A stretch of DNA of 64,000 nucleotides, from contig CP136064.1 of assembly GCA_032622095.1 (NCBI GenBank), forward strand, positions 47,383,573 to 47,447,572, written 5' to 3'. The translations under genes were made by a program, and so were the position numbers. The stretch is from Siphonodentalium dalli (taxonomy: Eukaryota > Mollusca > Scaphopoda > Gadilida > Siphonodentaliidae). Positions 37,280 to 49,311 of this stretch are shown one piece after another. The notes below the pieces were generated by a model that worked only from the letters and a program-made list of their open reading frames with translations, ran no database searches and was not told the DNA's origin. Numbering within the stretch: the stretch's first letter is position 1; each line of letters begins with the position of its first letter.

Positions 37280-37990
37280 GTTTTGTCCGTCAGTCTATCA
37301 AATTTGCGGGGAAAACATGGCCACCAGCAGTACACCCTGCTAAATTTCAAATTTGAATCAATTGGCGCACCTGCAGCCAGCTTTTATTGGAGAACTTTTT
37401 CTCATGTGGATAGTTTGGGTCACCACTAGACGTGAGCCATATTTTGTTCTCAAACTGTCCTTGTGAAAACATCACTGTCAGCGGTGATCTTGAATTTTAC
37501 TATTTTTATGGCTAAATAATTTGGTTGATCCTACAGACGACATCCCTTGTCCGATCGTCACCAGATTCCACAATGATCTTCTGGATAACCAGGGTGAGAG
37601 TAATTTTTCCGAATTTCGTTAAAAAACATGACCACATGCAGCAATTTGGTATCTTACTCTTTGCATGACTGAATTGTTTAGCAACTGTACAGACACATCC
37701 CTCATCTGATAGTCACCAAACTTCATATTGATCTTCGGGGTGACAACTAGATGGGAGCTATCGAATGCTTTGAATTTTTTTTGGAAAACTTTGTCGCCAG
37801 CAGTCATCTTCTATTTTGGTTTTTATGTACATGTATATCTCTTCATGTGCATAGCCAGTATTACGTAGGTACTTCAACTTTCCGCATTCCTGTCATCATT
37901 TGAAATATAAAAAATTACCTGATACATGCACCCTTCAAAATTTGTTTCGTCGTATCTATTTTAATGACCCCTATGGTAATATTGATATAG
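37280..37990 (+). repeat. Dispersed ~190-bp-unit repeat (3-4 units)
   Basis: Degenerate units with aaaacatggccaccagcag, ttgaattttactatttttat, gacatcccttgtccgatcgt and gatcttctgg/gatcttcggg. These are the same blocks as at 10300-10800. It starts just outside the transposon's right TIR. Its duplicate is at 41195-41905. Confidence 0.65.
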
Positions 37991-38063
37991 ATATATTTGT
38001 CAAACATTTCTTTGTACAATATACAGGTATTTAGTTTGTAACTAAATCTAGAAATATATAATA

Positions 38064-39425
38064 CTAGCTGGTCCGGGCTGTTTCCCCTCTACTTTTCGGC
38101 GAATTGCGCGATTTGACCTTGAATTGTCCATTTTGAAGGTCAAGGTCAGGTGGGGTCACGATTTGACCCGTCCAAAACACTGCCCGGACAAAAGTACCCG
38201 ACAAAAGTACCCATCTAAATCCATCCGGTTTTACCCGATTTGACCTTGAATTGATAATTTTGAAGGTCAAGGTCAGGTTGGGGTCACGATTTGACCCGTC
38301 CAAACACTCAGTGGACAAAAGTAACCCTATATATCAAATTTCGTCGAAATCCCATAAAAATTCGCGATTTAACCTTGAATTGACCCGATTTCAAAATCAC
38401 GTCGCACGGGCAAATTAATAGGCCTATGCCATCCCCGAAAGTACCCCCACATACCAAGTTTCATCGAAATCGGTTTGGCCGTTTTCGAGTCCATCGCGAA
38501 CAGACAGACAGACAGATTTCCCAAAATATATAATAGACTCGTTGGTGGACCCGACTTCGTCCGGGATGTTCCCCTCTGATTTTCGGAGAATTGCGCGATT
38601 TAACCTTGAATTGACCATTTTAAAGGTGAAGGTCATGTCGGGGTCACGATTCGACCCGTCCAAAACACTCCCCGGACAAAAGTTCCCGACAAAAGTACCA
38701 GTCGAAATCCGCCCGGCTTTACCCGATTTGACCTTGAATTGACAATTTTGAAGGTCAAGGTCAGGTCGGGGTTATGATTTGACCCATCCAAAACACTCCT
38801 GTGACAAAAGTAACGGTAGGTATCAAATTTCGTTGAAATCCTTCCGTTTTACCAGATTTGACCTTGAATTGATCGTTTTGAATGTCAAAGTCAGGTCGGG
38901 GTCAAGATTTGACCGTCCAAAATACTCCCTGGAGATAATTTCACCCTAGGTATCAAATTTCGTCAAATCTGTCCGGCAGTTTTCCCGGCCATAGCTAACA
39001 GACAGACAAAAGTCCCAAAATATATATTAGACTAGCTGATGTACATCATGTACTCGACTTCGTTCGGGCTATTTAGGGATTTCTTTGTGATCGCCTCCAT
39101 CTGGACAGTACCCAGTATATACAGCGTCTGGACAAACTACTGTTCAATTGGTCCAGAAACATGCCGATATCAGCACGTTCGAGGACATGGTCCCACGTGA
39201 AATTGGACCCGTCCATATTGCTCCCGGGATCGAAGTAGTCCTACAAAAAAAATTTTAGTCGGATCGGTCAAGGTCCAGAAACATGCCTATGAGCGAGGTC
39301 AAGTTAACACGTTAAATACCAAAACCGAGTCGGATCGGTCGAGCAGTGTTAGAGTCTATAACACATACACACATGCATTCATACATACACACATACATAC
39401 AGACAGATATTCCAAAATGTATAAT
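38064..39425 (+). repeat. Three head-to-tail GACCTTGA-type repeats
   Basis: Copies run about 38064-38535, 38536-39030 and 39031-39425. Each of the first two begins near actagctgg or gactcgttgg with a cttcgtccggg hairpin-like head. They end in cagacagacag and caaaatatataatagact. The third is a related but distinct member (gactagctgatgtacatcat head, cgacttcgttcgggc, an ACAT/CAGA-rich tail and ccaaaatgtataat). There is no coding function. Its duplicate is at 41979-43343. Confidence 0.7.
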
Positions 39426-39920
39426 CGATAGCTACAACAATTCTATGGTAGATAGTTCACGGGCGACCTGATGCATGCATCTTAGTTTTCTTGTAGTAAG
39501 TGTCGTGTGCTAGTGGATGAAGTAGCTGCAAATTGAACCAGAGTCGACATATCACATATACAATACACAACATGCCGTTATACTATTTCACCAGCTCTAT
39601 GTCCCCAATACGATATAGTCAGATTGCTAATTTGATTAATCAAGATAGCTAGGTTGATAATCAATCCGATTAAGCACTCCTCAATTACTATTTATTTGGC
39701 TTCGGGGGGGGGTAAATAATATTTGATTCGAGTCGAGGAACCCACCCATCAAAGCTCAGAGTGATCAGATATCGATTTTTTAAATCTATTATTTTTCACC
39801 ACCTCGAATAATATAGTGGCCCAGTAAAAGTCGACGAGAAGACTGTCTCGGACCAAATTTGCGGACGAAGATGGATAACTCTAAAATCAAGTGACTTTTT
39901 TGTGTCAGATATTTGACAAA
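39426..39920. other. Anonymous sequence, no gene seen
   Basis: No coding block or known repeat beyond a poly-G run at about 39704-39712. It is present again at 43344-43838. Confidence 0.5.
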
Positions 39921-39921
39921 C

Positions 39922-40409
39922 CTGGTACAAATACTCTGAGGTAACCGACGCATTTAATGCATTGCACTCTATTCCTGTTAGCATATCGGGTGACACCCTG
40001 AAGATGTTAGAGAGATTTGTCATTCTTATGTACAATCGTTCAAGCAGCAGTTGCAACGTTAACGAAGAGCGGAGGCGGCTCTTCACGAAGAAGAACAGGC
40101 AAATGTCACCGCTACCACCAACAAGAGCCTCCCTGAAGCAGCATGCTTTGAGGACAGCACTACAGGCGGGCTATTACTGGGCTAACCCAACTCAAAAACT
40201 CACAGACCATTATGTCCGCAAGTGAGTGGGGCTGGACCGACCAGGATAAGTGGTCACCACTCGGGGCCGACCAGGGCCAGGTGCGCGACAGCTGTACAGA
40301 ACTGATCAAGTGCAAGTGCAGGAACCATTGCGTCACCTGTAAATGTAAACACGCAAATCAAAAGTGTACAAAGTTCTGCACATGTAAGGGCAAATGCCAG
40401 AATGTCTGA
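39922..40409 (+). pseudogene. 3' fragment of the transposon gene (duplicate)
   Basis: Duplicate of 36007-36494. It encodes only the C-terminal stretch (NVNEERRRLFTKK, SEWGW) and the cysteine-rich CXC tail, with the same frame break near 40215. It lacks the 5' part because the duplication breakpoint lies inside the gene. Confidence 0.85.
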
Positions 40410-41194
40410 ATAAAACATTGATAAATGTGACTTTCTGTGTTTGTATTTGGTTTGGTGATACTAATGGATGGCGAATTTGGGAAACTACTTTATTAATATA
40501 TCAATAAAACAAAGAACACATTGTGGTATTCTGCACAAACAATCTCACTTGTTGTCCAAGTATAAATTAAAATAGCACCAAACATACAACTGACAATATA
40601 CATTATTTCACGAATATCACAAAATATAATGCTCATATTAAATATGAACACAATATATATACCACCTGGTAAATGTATTCAAGCTAGTAGTTATAAAACA
40701 TGGACAAACATCTTAACAGATGTTTACATAATACTCTGCACTCGCAACCACAATATTAATTAATTATGGCCCAAATTATTGACTACAGATTAAAAAATAT
40801 TTGTTTTTAACAAAATCCTGCATATTGACCTGTTTGGCGGTCACTTTTGATAATATATTAAAGAAATTTAATCAAAATATGCTGAAAATATTGGTTTATA
40901 TCACGTATTCTATCATTTAAAATACTCATACATGCATATTTCCCCATATATGTAGGTAAAATGATGGTTTAACCCCTCCTACCCACCCGTTGCTAAGGTG
41001 GAAACCGTTGCCTAGAAACCGTTGCTAAGGAAGGGATTTACACGACTGCCTCCATATCTTAAAATGATCAGTGGGACCTAATATACATATGTACCAAGTT
41101 TCATGCTTTTCTCACAATGTTATCAATTCTGGTGTTTTTTGTCACATATCGCTTGCACTATGTGTACATGTATATTGATTCAACGGATTCAGTG

Positions 41195-41905
41195 GTTTTG
41201 TCCGTCAGTCTATCAAATTTGCGGGGAAAACATGGCCACCAGCAGTACACCCTGCTAAATTTCAAATTTGAATCAATTGGCGCACCTGCAGCCAGCTTTT
41301 ATTGGAGAACTTTTTCTCATGTGGATAGTTTGGGTCACCACTAGACGTGAGCCATATTTTGTTCTCAAACTGTCCTTGTGAAAACATCACTGTCAGCGGT
41401 GATCTTGAATTTTACTATTTTTATGGCTAAATAATTTGGTTGATCCTACAGACGACATCCCTTGTCCGATCGTCACCAGATTCCACAATGATCTTCTGGA
41501 TAACCAGGGTGAGAGTAATTTTTCCGAATTTCGTTAAAAAACATGACCACATGCAGCAATTTGGTATCTTACTCTTTGCATGACTGAATTGTTTAGCAAC
41601 TGTACAGACACATCCCTCATCTGATAGTCACCAAACTTCATATTGATCTTCGGGGTGACAACTAGATGGGAGCTATCGAATGCTTTGAATTTTTTTTGGA
41701 AAACTTTGTCGCCAGCAGTCATCTTCTATTTTGGTTTTTATGTACATGTATATCTCTTCATGTGCATAGCCAGTATTACGTAGGTACTTCAACTTTCCGC
41801 ATTCCTGTCATCATTTGAAATATAAAAAATTACCTGATACATGCACCCTTCAAAATTTGTTTCGTCGTATCTATTTTAATGACCCCTATGGTAATATTGA
41901 TATAG
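41195..41905 (+). repeat. Dispersed ~190-bp-unit repeat (duplicate)
   Basis: Copy of 37280-37990 created by the tandem duplication, nearly identical. Confidence 0.7.
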
Positions 41906-41978
41906 ATATATTTGTCAAACATTTCTTTGTACAATATACAGGTATTTAGTTTGTAACTAAATCTAGAAATATATAATA

Positions 41979-43343
41979 CTAGCTGGTCCGGGCTGTTTCC
42001 CCTCTACTTTTCGGCGAATTGCGCGATTTGACCTTGAATTGTCCATTTTGAAGGTCAAGGTCAGGTGGGGTCACGATTTGACCCGTCCAAAACACTGCCC
42101 GGACAAAAGTACCCGACAAAAGTACCCATCGAAATCCATCCGGTTTTACCCGATTTGACCTTGAATTGATAATTTTGAAGGTCAAGGTCAGGTTGGGGTC
42201 ACGATTTGACCCGTCCAAACACTCAGTGGACAAAAGTAACCCTATATATCAAATTTCGTCGAAATCCCATAAAAATTCGCGATTTAACCTTGAATTGACC
42301 CGATTTCAAAATCACGTCGCACGGGCAAATTAATAGGCCTATGCCATCCCCGAAAGTACCCCCACATACCAAGTTTCATCGAAATCGGTTTGGCCGTTTT
42401 CGAGTCCATCGCGAACAGACAGACAGACAGATTTCCCAAAATATATAATAGACTCGTTGGTGGACCCGACTTCGTCCGGGATGTTCCCCTCTGATTTTCG
42501 GAGAATTGCGCGATTTAACCTTGAATTGACCATTTTAAAGGTGAAGGTCATGTCGGGGTCACGATTCGACCCGTCCAAAACACTCCCCGGACAAAAGTTC
42601 CCGACAAAAGTACCAGTCGAAATCCGCCCGGCTTTACCCGATTTGACCTTGAATTGACAATTTTGAAGGTCAAGGTCAGGTCGGGGTTATGATTTGACCC
42701 ATCCAAAACACTCCTGTGACAAAAGTAACGGTAGGTATCAAATTTCGTTGAAATCCTTCCGTTTTACCAGATTTGACCTTGAATTGATCGTTTTGAATGT
42801 CAAAGTCAGGTCGGGGTCAAGATTTGACCGTCCAAAATACTCCCTGGAGATAATTTCACCCTAGGTATCAAATTTCGTCAAATCTGTCCGGCAGTTTTCC
42901 CGGCCATAGCTAACAGACAGACAAAAGTCACAAAATATATATTAGACTAGCTGATGTACATCATGTACTCGACTTCGTTCGGGCTATTTAGGGATTTCTT
43001 TGTGATCGCCTCCATCTGGACAGTACCCAGTATATACAGCGTCTGGACAAACTACTGTTCAATTGGTCCAGAAACATGCCGATATCAGCACGTTCGAGGA
43101 CATGGTCCCACGTGAAATTGGACCCGTCCATATTGCTCCCGGGATCGAAGTAGTCCTACAAACAAAATTTTAGTCGGATCGGTCAAGGTCCAGAAACATG
43201 CCTATGAGCGAGGTCAAGTTGACACGTTAAATACCAAAACCGAGTCGGATCGGTCGAGCAGTGTTAGAGTCTATAACACATACACACATGCATTCATACA
43301 TACACACATACATACAGACAGATATTCCAAAATGTATAATCGA
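41979..43343 (+). repeat. Three head-to-tail repeats (duplicate)
   Basis: Copy of 38064-39425 created by the tandem duplication. Differences include catctaaatcc to catcgaaatcc and agtcccaaaa to agtcacaaaa. Confidence 0.75.
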
Positions 43344-43838
43344 TAGCTACAACAATTCTATGGTAGATAGTTCACGGGCGACCTGATGCATGCATCTTAG
43401 TTTTCTTGTAGTAAGTGTCGTGTGCTAGTGGATGAAGTAGCTGCAAATTGAACCAGAGTCGACATATCACATATACAATACACAACATGCCGTTATACTA
43501 TTTCACCAGCTCTATGTCCCCAATACGATATAGTCAGATTGCTAATTTGATTAATCAAGATAGCTAGGTTGATAATCAATCCGATTAAGCACTCCTCAAT
43601 TACTATTTATTTGGCTTCGGGGGGGGGGGGTAAATAATATTTGATTCGAGTCGAGGAACCCACCCATCAAAGCTCAGAGTGATCAGATATCGATTTTTTA
43701 AATCTATTATTTTTCACCACCTCGAATAATATAGTGGCCCAGTAAAAGTCGACGAGAAGACTGTCTCGGACCAAATTTGCGGACGAAGATGGATAACTCT
43801 AAAATCAAGTGACTTTTTTGTGTCAGATATTTGACAAA

Positions 43839-44929
43839 CCGGCAAAATTTCGTTGAACAAAATGTTGATAAATAACAGGTTTTGGGCAAATTTATACTAT
43901 ATTTGACTGTGGTTAGAATTATTTTGGTTAATTAATCGATTCTGATATAAACTGAAGCGGCAAAAAAAAAATGTTGTTGTTGGAATCTGATGATATGGGG
44001 ACCATCGAATCGGATTGAATACCTTTAATCAAGATAGTAAATAAAGTGGTGTGGTGGTGGTGTAATCGACCAGAATTACTAAGTTGAAATTGAGTCTTCA
44101 AACGCCAAGACTTAGTGTCTTTAAAATGTTTAGAATATATGAATATATACTTTTCTCAGAAATAATAATAATATTTTTCCAATACTCTTATGAACTGAGG
44201 CGGTGACGTTGTGAATGTTGTGATCAAACGACAATATACTCAGGGTATATCCTATTTTCGGAGGTTCACATAAAGACTCCCCATCCGAATGACAAAATAA
44301 AAGTGTCAATGACACTGTACACACAGCATAACGTGGAAAGACGTTAATACTATGCTGAACAGTCAATGGAATGACAAAGAATAAGGAAAGCCAAAACGTT
44401 TTAGTGAAGGGATTGTATATAGTGTAGATGAAACTGTTTTCATTTCAAACAATTCTCCAATAAATGTGGGCTATACACAGAGTGTGCTGATGAATCTAAG
44501 GCGGTCTTGGTTTTATTGAATGTCGGAGAAATTCGATGGCTCCCGGCCATCTAAAGATCATCCCGAAGATCCATGTGAAGTTTGGTAACGATCCAATGGC
44601 GGATGTGGCCTGTAGGTTGTGACAACGGAATTGTTGACGTACAGATGGGCGGCACGACGTGCGCCAACCCATGCAATAGCTCAAACTTGATTTCGTCACG
44701 TTGATCTAACTAGTCCAAATAAGTATATCACATGTATGCAGTTATGAAAGTAGAAATCAAGAAAGAGTTTAAATGATGCTACTCACTTATTTTAGCAGCA
44801 AATTAATGTACGAAAGATGGCGTTGATACAACTTCTACAACCTGCCTGTATCCTTTGCCACAAAATGTTATGATGAAATAAGTATACTGTAAAATCCAAT
44901 TCACTCCACATAACTTTGAATATTAAATA
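43839..44929. other. Anonymous sequence with a reverse ~190-bp repeat unit
   Basis: Resumes the DNA beyond the tandem duplication. About 44520-44650 reads, on the minus strand, like the dispersed ~190-bp repeat (cgttaccaaacttcacatgg, atcttcgggatgatcttta). No gene is recognised elsewhere. Confidence 0.5.
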
Positions 44930-45463
44930 AAGATACCGGCGGTGTTGGTGGTGGTTATGCTGTTAAAATGTTCACCTCTGTCAAAAACCGTCATAAACAA
45001 AAGGAATAGTCAGATATAGACATACTTTGTTCTTATGCCAATCAGAAATATGGCATAAACAGTATGTTATTGTCAATTCCCCCCCCCCCTTTGTTATGTA
45101 AACAAAAACAAAAAAAACGTTACGTTACCTGGCTTTTGTTTAGATCCGGATAAGGTAAACATAAAGAGCGTTATTTGTTACTGTTTTCCTGATATGGAAA
45201 TAATAAAGAGCGTATATATCATTTTTGTGTGATTAACCAATAGAATTGCGCTGTGTTATGTAAACAGAAGCACAACTTCTGTAACACGCTCAGGCTGGAC
45301 TTGTTTACGTACACCACCGTACGCATTGACGACAAAATACTGTTTACGCGCTGATTATGTTTGGCATATGAGCGGAACTGTATATATTTTGGTGTTCCTT
45401 CTGTTGATGGCGATTTTAACAAACATAAATATTTATGCAACGAACACTGCCCGTGCCTTTAAA
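44930..45463. mobile_element. TTAA-type MITE, 'GGCACGGGCGGC' family
   Basis: Begins ataaagataccggcggtgtt and ends actgcccgtgcctttaa. The internal blocks are shared with 21264-21778 in the same orientation. The left TTAA has decayed to ATAA. A poly-C run lies near 45080. Confidence 0.75.
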
Positions 45464-45466
45464 TAA

Positions 45467-46016
45467 CACTATCTCATATATATTTTGAAGACCTCTGTCT
45501 GTCTGTTTGTCTGGCTGTCTGTCATTAATACAAATCTACGATTCTCGACCGATCGGGACGAAACTTGGTACGTGTGTGTAGTTTGACCAGGCGGTGGTCG
45601 TTGTCGTATTGGCGAGCCCGTGCGACGCCCGTGCAGCGCATGCGCAGACGAGATCTCGGAAATGGGTGGAGCTATCGACTTGAAATTTGCTATGTGAATG
45701 TATCTTGCCCCGGATACGAATTTTATCGGGTCGCCGAGCCCGTGCGATGTCAGCTTCGCGCATGCGCAGACGATATCTCGGAAACGGGTGGCGCTATCGA
45801 CTTGAAATTTGGTATGTGAATGTAACTTGCCCCGGATACAAATTTTATCGGGTCACCGAGCCCGTGCGACGCCAGCTTCGCGCATGCGCAGACCAGATCT
45901 CGGAAACGGGTAGAGCTATCGACTTGAAATTTGGTTTTTGAATAGCGCTGGGTAGAGCTATCGACTTGAAATTTGGTTTTTGAATAGCCCGGACAACGTC
46001 GGGCTCATCGGCTAGT
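45467..46016 (-). repeat. Head-to-tail-family repeat with a 122-bp tandem core
   Basis: On the minus strand it begins agccgatgagcccgacgttg followed by tccgggc and ends in a CAGA tail (seen on + as ctgtctgtctgtttgtc near 45496). The core has three 122-bp units starting at gagcccgtgcga (45614, 45736 and 45858), each with gcgcatgcgcaga and ctatcgacttgaaatttg. The period is not a multiple of three, so the ORFs across it are unlikely to be coding. Confidence 0.75.
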
Positions 46017-46605
46017 CTAATATATATTTTGGGACTTCTGTCTGTTTGTTTGTTGTTTATCTGTTAGCTATGGCGGGAAAACTGTCGGACGGATTGAGCC
46101 CAAACTTCCTATCTAAGGGTAAAATCAGAGATGGAGTGTCATCGCACCGCTTCTGAGAACGTCAGAGCACTCATTCTCCAATCCCCCGCCACAGCAATGG
46201 AAATTCGTGGGTTAATCGCGTGATAGTTAAAGAGCGTTCGTATCCGCAGTGTCGTTGATAAAGAGCGTGTATGTGTCCAGACATGAGCGTGTTGTGTCTG
46301 TGTACAGACATGAGCGTGTTGTGTGATTCTTATGTCTGTTCGTACTTATGGGTTCCTGGGAATGGGGGAGATTTTCATCGGGTCAGTTTTTCCGCCCGAG
46401 GTGACCCTCACCTTGAAACGGGTACCCACAAATGATCTAATATATGCCGGGAAAATTGCTAGACGGATTTCGACGAAATTTGATACCTACAGGTAATTTT
46501 GTCCGGGGGATGTTTTGGACGGGTCAAATAGCGACTCCGACCTGACCTTGACCTTCAAAATTGTCAATTCAAGGTCAAAGCCAGGACGAAGTCTGCTAGT
46601 AATAA
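46011..46605 (-). repeat. GACCTTGA-type dispersed repeat, reverse copy
   Basis: Reverse orientation of the family at 21937-23795, starting ctagtctaatatatattttg on + with a tctgtctgtttgtttg tail and ending aggacgaagtctgctag. It shares ttgaccttcaaaattgtcaa and gacgggtcaaat. The middle (about 46120-46370) is unlike the others and may be an insertion. Confidence 0.65.
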
Positions 46606-46967
46606 TATATATGTACAAAGACACGAATTAGCTGAACGGATAAAAATCGTAGTCAAGTTATTCGATGAATACTCAGAATCAACTCAGTGTTGATATTGTA
46701 AATAGCATGTGATCCCATATCAGAAATAGTTTACCACCTTGTAATGAAATTGTATACATGCCAAGCACCATGCAGGTTTGCAGTTATACATTGAATGTAT
46801 GGGAGGCCAAATTCACATTTAATAATGAATTGCGCTTAAGTTTGACTTTTAATCATCCCAAAAAATCATATTCTATAAATAAAATACCCATTGATAATGT
46901 CAGCGCCCACGCGAAACGAGAATCTCTACACCAGTATACACGCGGCGCGCGTAATAAGATTATTTAA
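46606..46967. other. Anonymous sequence, no gene seen
   Basis: AT-rich, with no recognisable exon or repeat. Confidence 0.45.
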
Positions 46968-47506
46968 AGGCACGAGCGGCGTTCGTTGCAGAAATATTGA
47001 TATTTGTTAAAATCGCCATCAACAGACGGAACACCAAAAAGTCCAAAATATATACAGCTCCGCTCATATGCCAAACATAATCAGCGCGTAAACAATATAT
47101 ATTGTCGTCAAGACGTACGATAGTGTACGCGTAAACAAGAGCCTGCTCCTGTTACAAAAGTTGTGCTTCTGTTTACATAACACATAGCAATTATATTGGT
47201 TAAACACACAAAAATGATACACACGCTCTTTATTATTTCCATATCAGGAGAACAGTAACAAATAACGCTCTTTATGTTTACCATATCCGGATCTAAACAA
47301 AAGCCAGGTTCTGTAACGTTTTTTGCTTTTGTTTACATACCAAAGGGGAAACAATTAACAATAACATACTGTTTATGCCATATTTCTGATTGGCATAAGA
47401 ACAAGGTCTGTCTATATCTGACTATTCCTTCTGTTTATGGCGTTTTTTTGACGGTTGTGAATATTTTAACAGCATATCCACCGCCATCGCTGCCCGTATC
47501 TTTAAC
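46968..47506. mobile_element. TTAA-type MITE, 'GGCACGGGCGGC' family
   Basis: Begins tttaaaggcacgagcggcgt and ends cgctgcccgtatctttaa. Inverted orientation relative to the copy at 21264-21778. Internal landmarks (ccggatctaaacaaaagcca and tttgcttttgtttacata) are intact. TTAA is present at both ends. Confidence 0.8.
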
Positions 47507-48378
47507 ACAAGTCTGTGAATGTTTTCTGAGAATCAAAAATTATTTTCTCCAATGTATTTAGTATTGGAAGATTATATACCCGTAATTGGTATACACGTGC
47601 CCCTTGCCCCCACCCCCCCCCCCCCGGCTCCACCGCACCTGGCGGAGCTGGTTGAATCCAACGTTCGGTGTTTTGTGTTTCGTTTCGTTTCCGTTCACGT
47701 TTTGTTTTTCAGAACAGCTGCATTTTTTTTTACCATGGAATTTTAGGACGCTAAAATGTCTGTTTGTCTCACAAGAATGCGAGTTGGTCATATGTATGTT
47801 AAAAAAACATCGAGGTGGAATATACTTTAGGAAAGTATGTATAATCACTAGTCCGATATCGACATATTTTACAAAAAAGTGTACAGTTGTGTTGTTTTTG
47901 CACGAAAATAGGTGATTGAAATTCAAATTGATCGTTACCTGTATTTACAGGTGTATAATGAAACTGTGCGAGGAATCCTCACTTTGCGATTCACTGGATA
48001 TTAGAAAATTGATGTGCATTGACAAAAAATGTTCCAGGATGAGCATTTAGAATAGAACAAATGTTTAATTTAAAATGTAAAACTTGTCTGAACATGTAAA
48101 CAAAAGTCAAAACATACCTTACACTGCAGTACACTAAAAGTCTAAATTGACTCATTCCTATTCTGATTCAGACTATATTTTCTTCAGTAGTTCTGATAAA
48201 GGCATTCTTTTATCACAATAACAAAACTGCAATAAAATTGATCATCGGTCGCATATTGATCTTTCTACCGGTATTAAACAGCACCCAGCACTTGACCAAA
48301 AGAACTGCATGGTTGTTTGATCGATGAACGGAAGAAAATGAACTTACAAAATATATCAACACGTGTGCATTTATGTAG
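47507..48378. other. Anonymous sequence, no gene seen
   Basis: A poly-C tract at about 47613-47625 gives Pro/Gly-rich ORFs on both strands that I discount. No exon was recognised. If the exon candidate at 48379 is real, its upstream intron would lie here. Confidence 0.4.
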
Positions 48379-48506
48379 AAAACACTACGACAAAAAGACT
48401 GGTGAGGCCTGTAGAATACTGGCGAAGTCCCTTTGGTGTAAAACAAAATGAGTTCTTTGTTATTGATAACACAAGAAATAAAGAACTGTGGCTAAAGGAA
48501 AGCAGA
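48379..48506 (+). CDS. Candidate internal exon with CENP-C-motif-like peptide
   Basis: A 128-bp open stretch sits between an AG (tttatgtag, ending 48378) and a good donor (gtgagt at 48507). The phase is consistent: two bases complete a codon, then there are 42 codons. The peptide includes TKRLVRPVEYWRSPFGV and NEFFVIDNTRNKELWLK. The basic residues followed by P-x-x-Y-W resemble the CENP-C motif found in CENP-C and KNL2/M18BP1 proteins. That resemblance is by eye only. No partner exon was found, and it lies 2.2 kb upstream of DZIP1 on the same strand. It could be a fragment of a neighbouring gene, or a chance ORF. Confidence 0.35.
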
Positions 48507-49311
48507 GTGAGTATGTCGACAACTAGAAATTGGAAATCCAGCAATAATTTTTCTTTTTTAAGCCACTGGTCTTCGTCGAACTTCAACAATCTTCGATGAA
48601 CTTCTTTAGAGCGACCCATTTTCAATTTCCAATTCAATTATCACGTGATTATATTCTGGTCGTTGGGAGTAGAACACGGCTGAAAAATAAGTCATATTTG
48701 TTGAATAATAGACATGATACAGGTGAGATACATTGATTCTGCCAACGGTATACGTTTCTTCAAAAATAGAGGTACCACTTGCTGTAAAAACCCTGCAGTT
48801 TAATGGTAAATTGTATGATAAAATTGACTTTAACCTATTTTCTTTATCGATATGAATGAATGTCGTCCAAAATGCTTGATACATACCTGTCCCATATCTT
48901 AGAGTAAGTGGATTAATTAATTTAAAAATATATATTATCACTCAATAATCACTGTTTAGAAGCTGTGGTTCTAAAGCGCGTTTCCAGGATAGATAACTTT
49001 TGAAAAACCTATAAAAGGCAACATCTTCATCTACTGGTGGTCACGTGGTGGTACAGAGTCTGAGGTCAGTGCTCAAGGATGAGATGTGGAGCTCTGTCTA
49101 GACTAGGTGGTAAACTAACTAATGTTGCCACTCACAATGCATCCATTTGAAACTTGTTTAATATTGGGCATAATGAATGACACAGTACATATGTAAAATT
49201 CCAAGCCTTATTCATAGGCAGTGGCACATATGCACAGGCTTTCATGTTTCATCCCAAGTTCGATTTCCAATCAAAATTCTTATAAAAATATAACGACAAC
49301 AACACAAACCT
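48507..49311. other. Anonymous sequence between exon candidate and MITE
   Basis: A + strand open stretch follows ttttttaag near 48562 and runs to a possible donor near 48723. Overlapping it is a minus-strand ORF starting MGRSKEVHRRLLKFDEDQW (from 48619). Neither has recognisable similarity, and I cannot decide whether either is an exon. Confidence 0.3.

Larger units (their letters stand above)
36006..39920 (+). repeat. 3.9-kb tandem duplication, copy 1
   Basis: The unit runs from cctggtacaaatactctgag to gtgtcagatatttgacaaa and is followed at once by copy 2. It contains the 3' end of the transposon pseudogene, its right TIR, a ~190-bp-unit repeat, three head-to-tail repeat copies and about 490 bp of anonymous DNA. 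Confidence 0.95.
39921..43838 (+). repeat. 3.9-kb tandem duplication, copy 2
   Basis: Offset 3915 bp from copy 1, growing to 3918 after a poly-G run (9 G in copy 1, 12 in copy 2). I saw eight substitutions, for example tgctagcat to tgttagcat, ggtattttttg to ggtgttttttg, and caagttaacac to caagttgacac. A shared cc at both breakpoints (36006-36007 and 43839-43840) gives 2-bp microhomology. Very recent, or allelic copies joined by the assembly. Confidence 0.95.

Noticed and set aside
36006-43838. Two independent transposon insertions
   Set aside because: The second copy lacks the left TIR and 5' gene, and its similarity extends far beyond the right TIR into unrelated repeats. A segmental duplication explains it.
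45990-46012. Hammerhead ribozyme core in the repeat head (minus strand CCGATGAG followed by a GC hairpin)
   Set aside because: The uridine of CUGAUGAG is replaced, no GAAA follows the hairpin, and no third stem could be found.
47558-47926. ORFs with Gly- or Pro-rich runs around the poly-C tract
   Set aside because: They are explained by the homopolymer. There is no splice support and no similarity.
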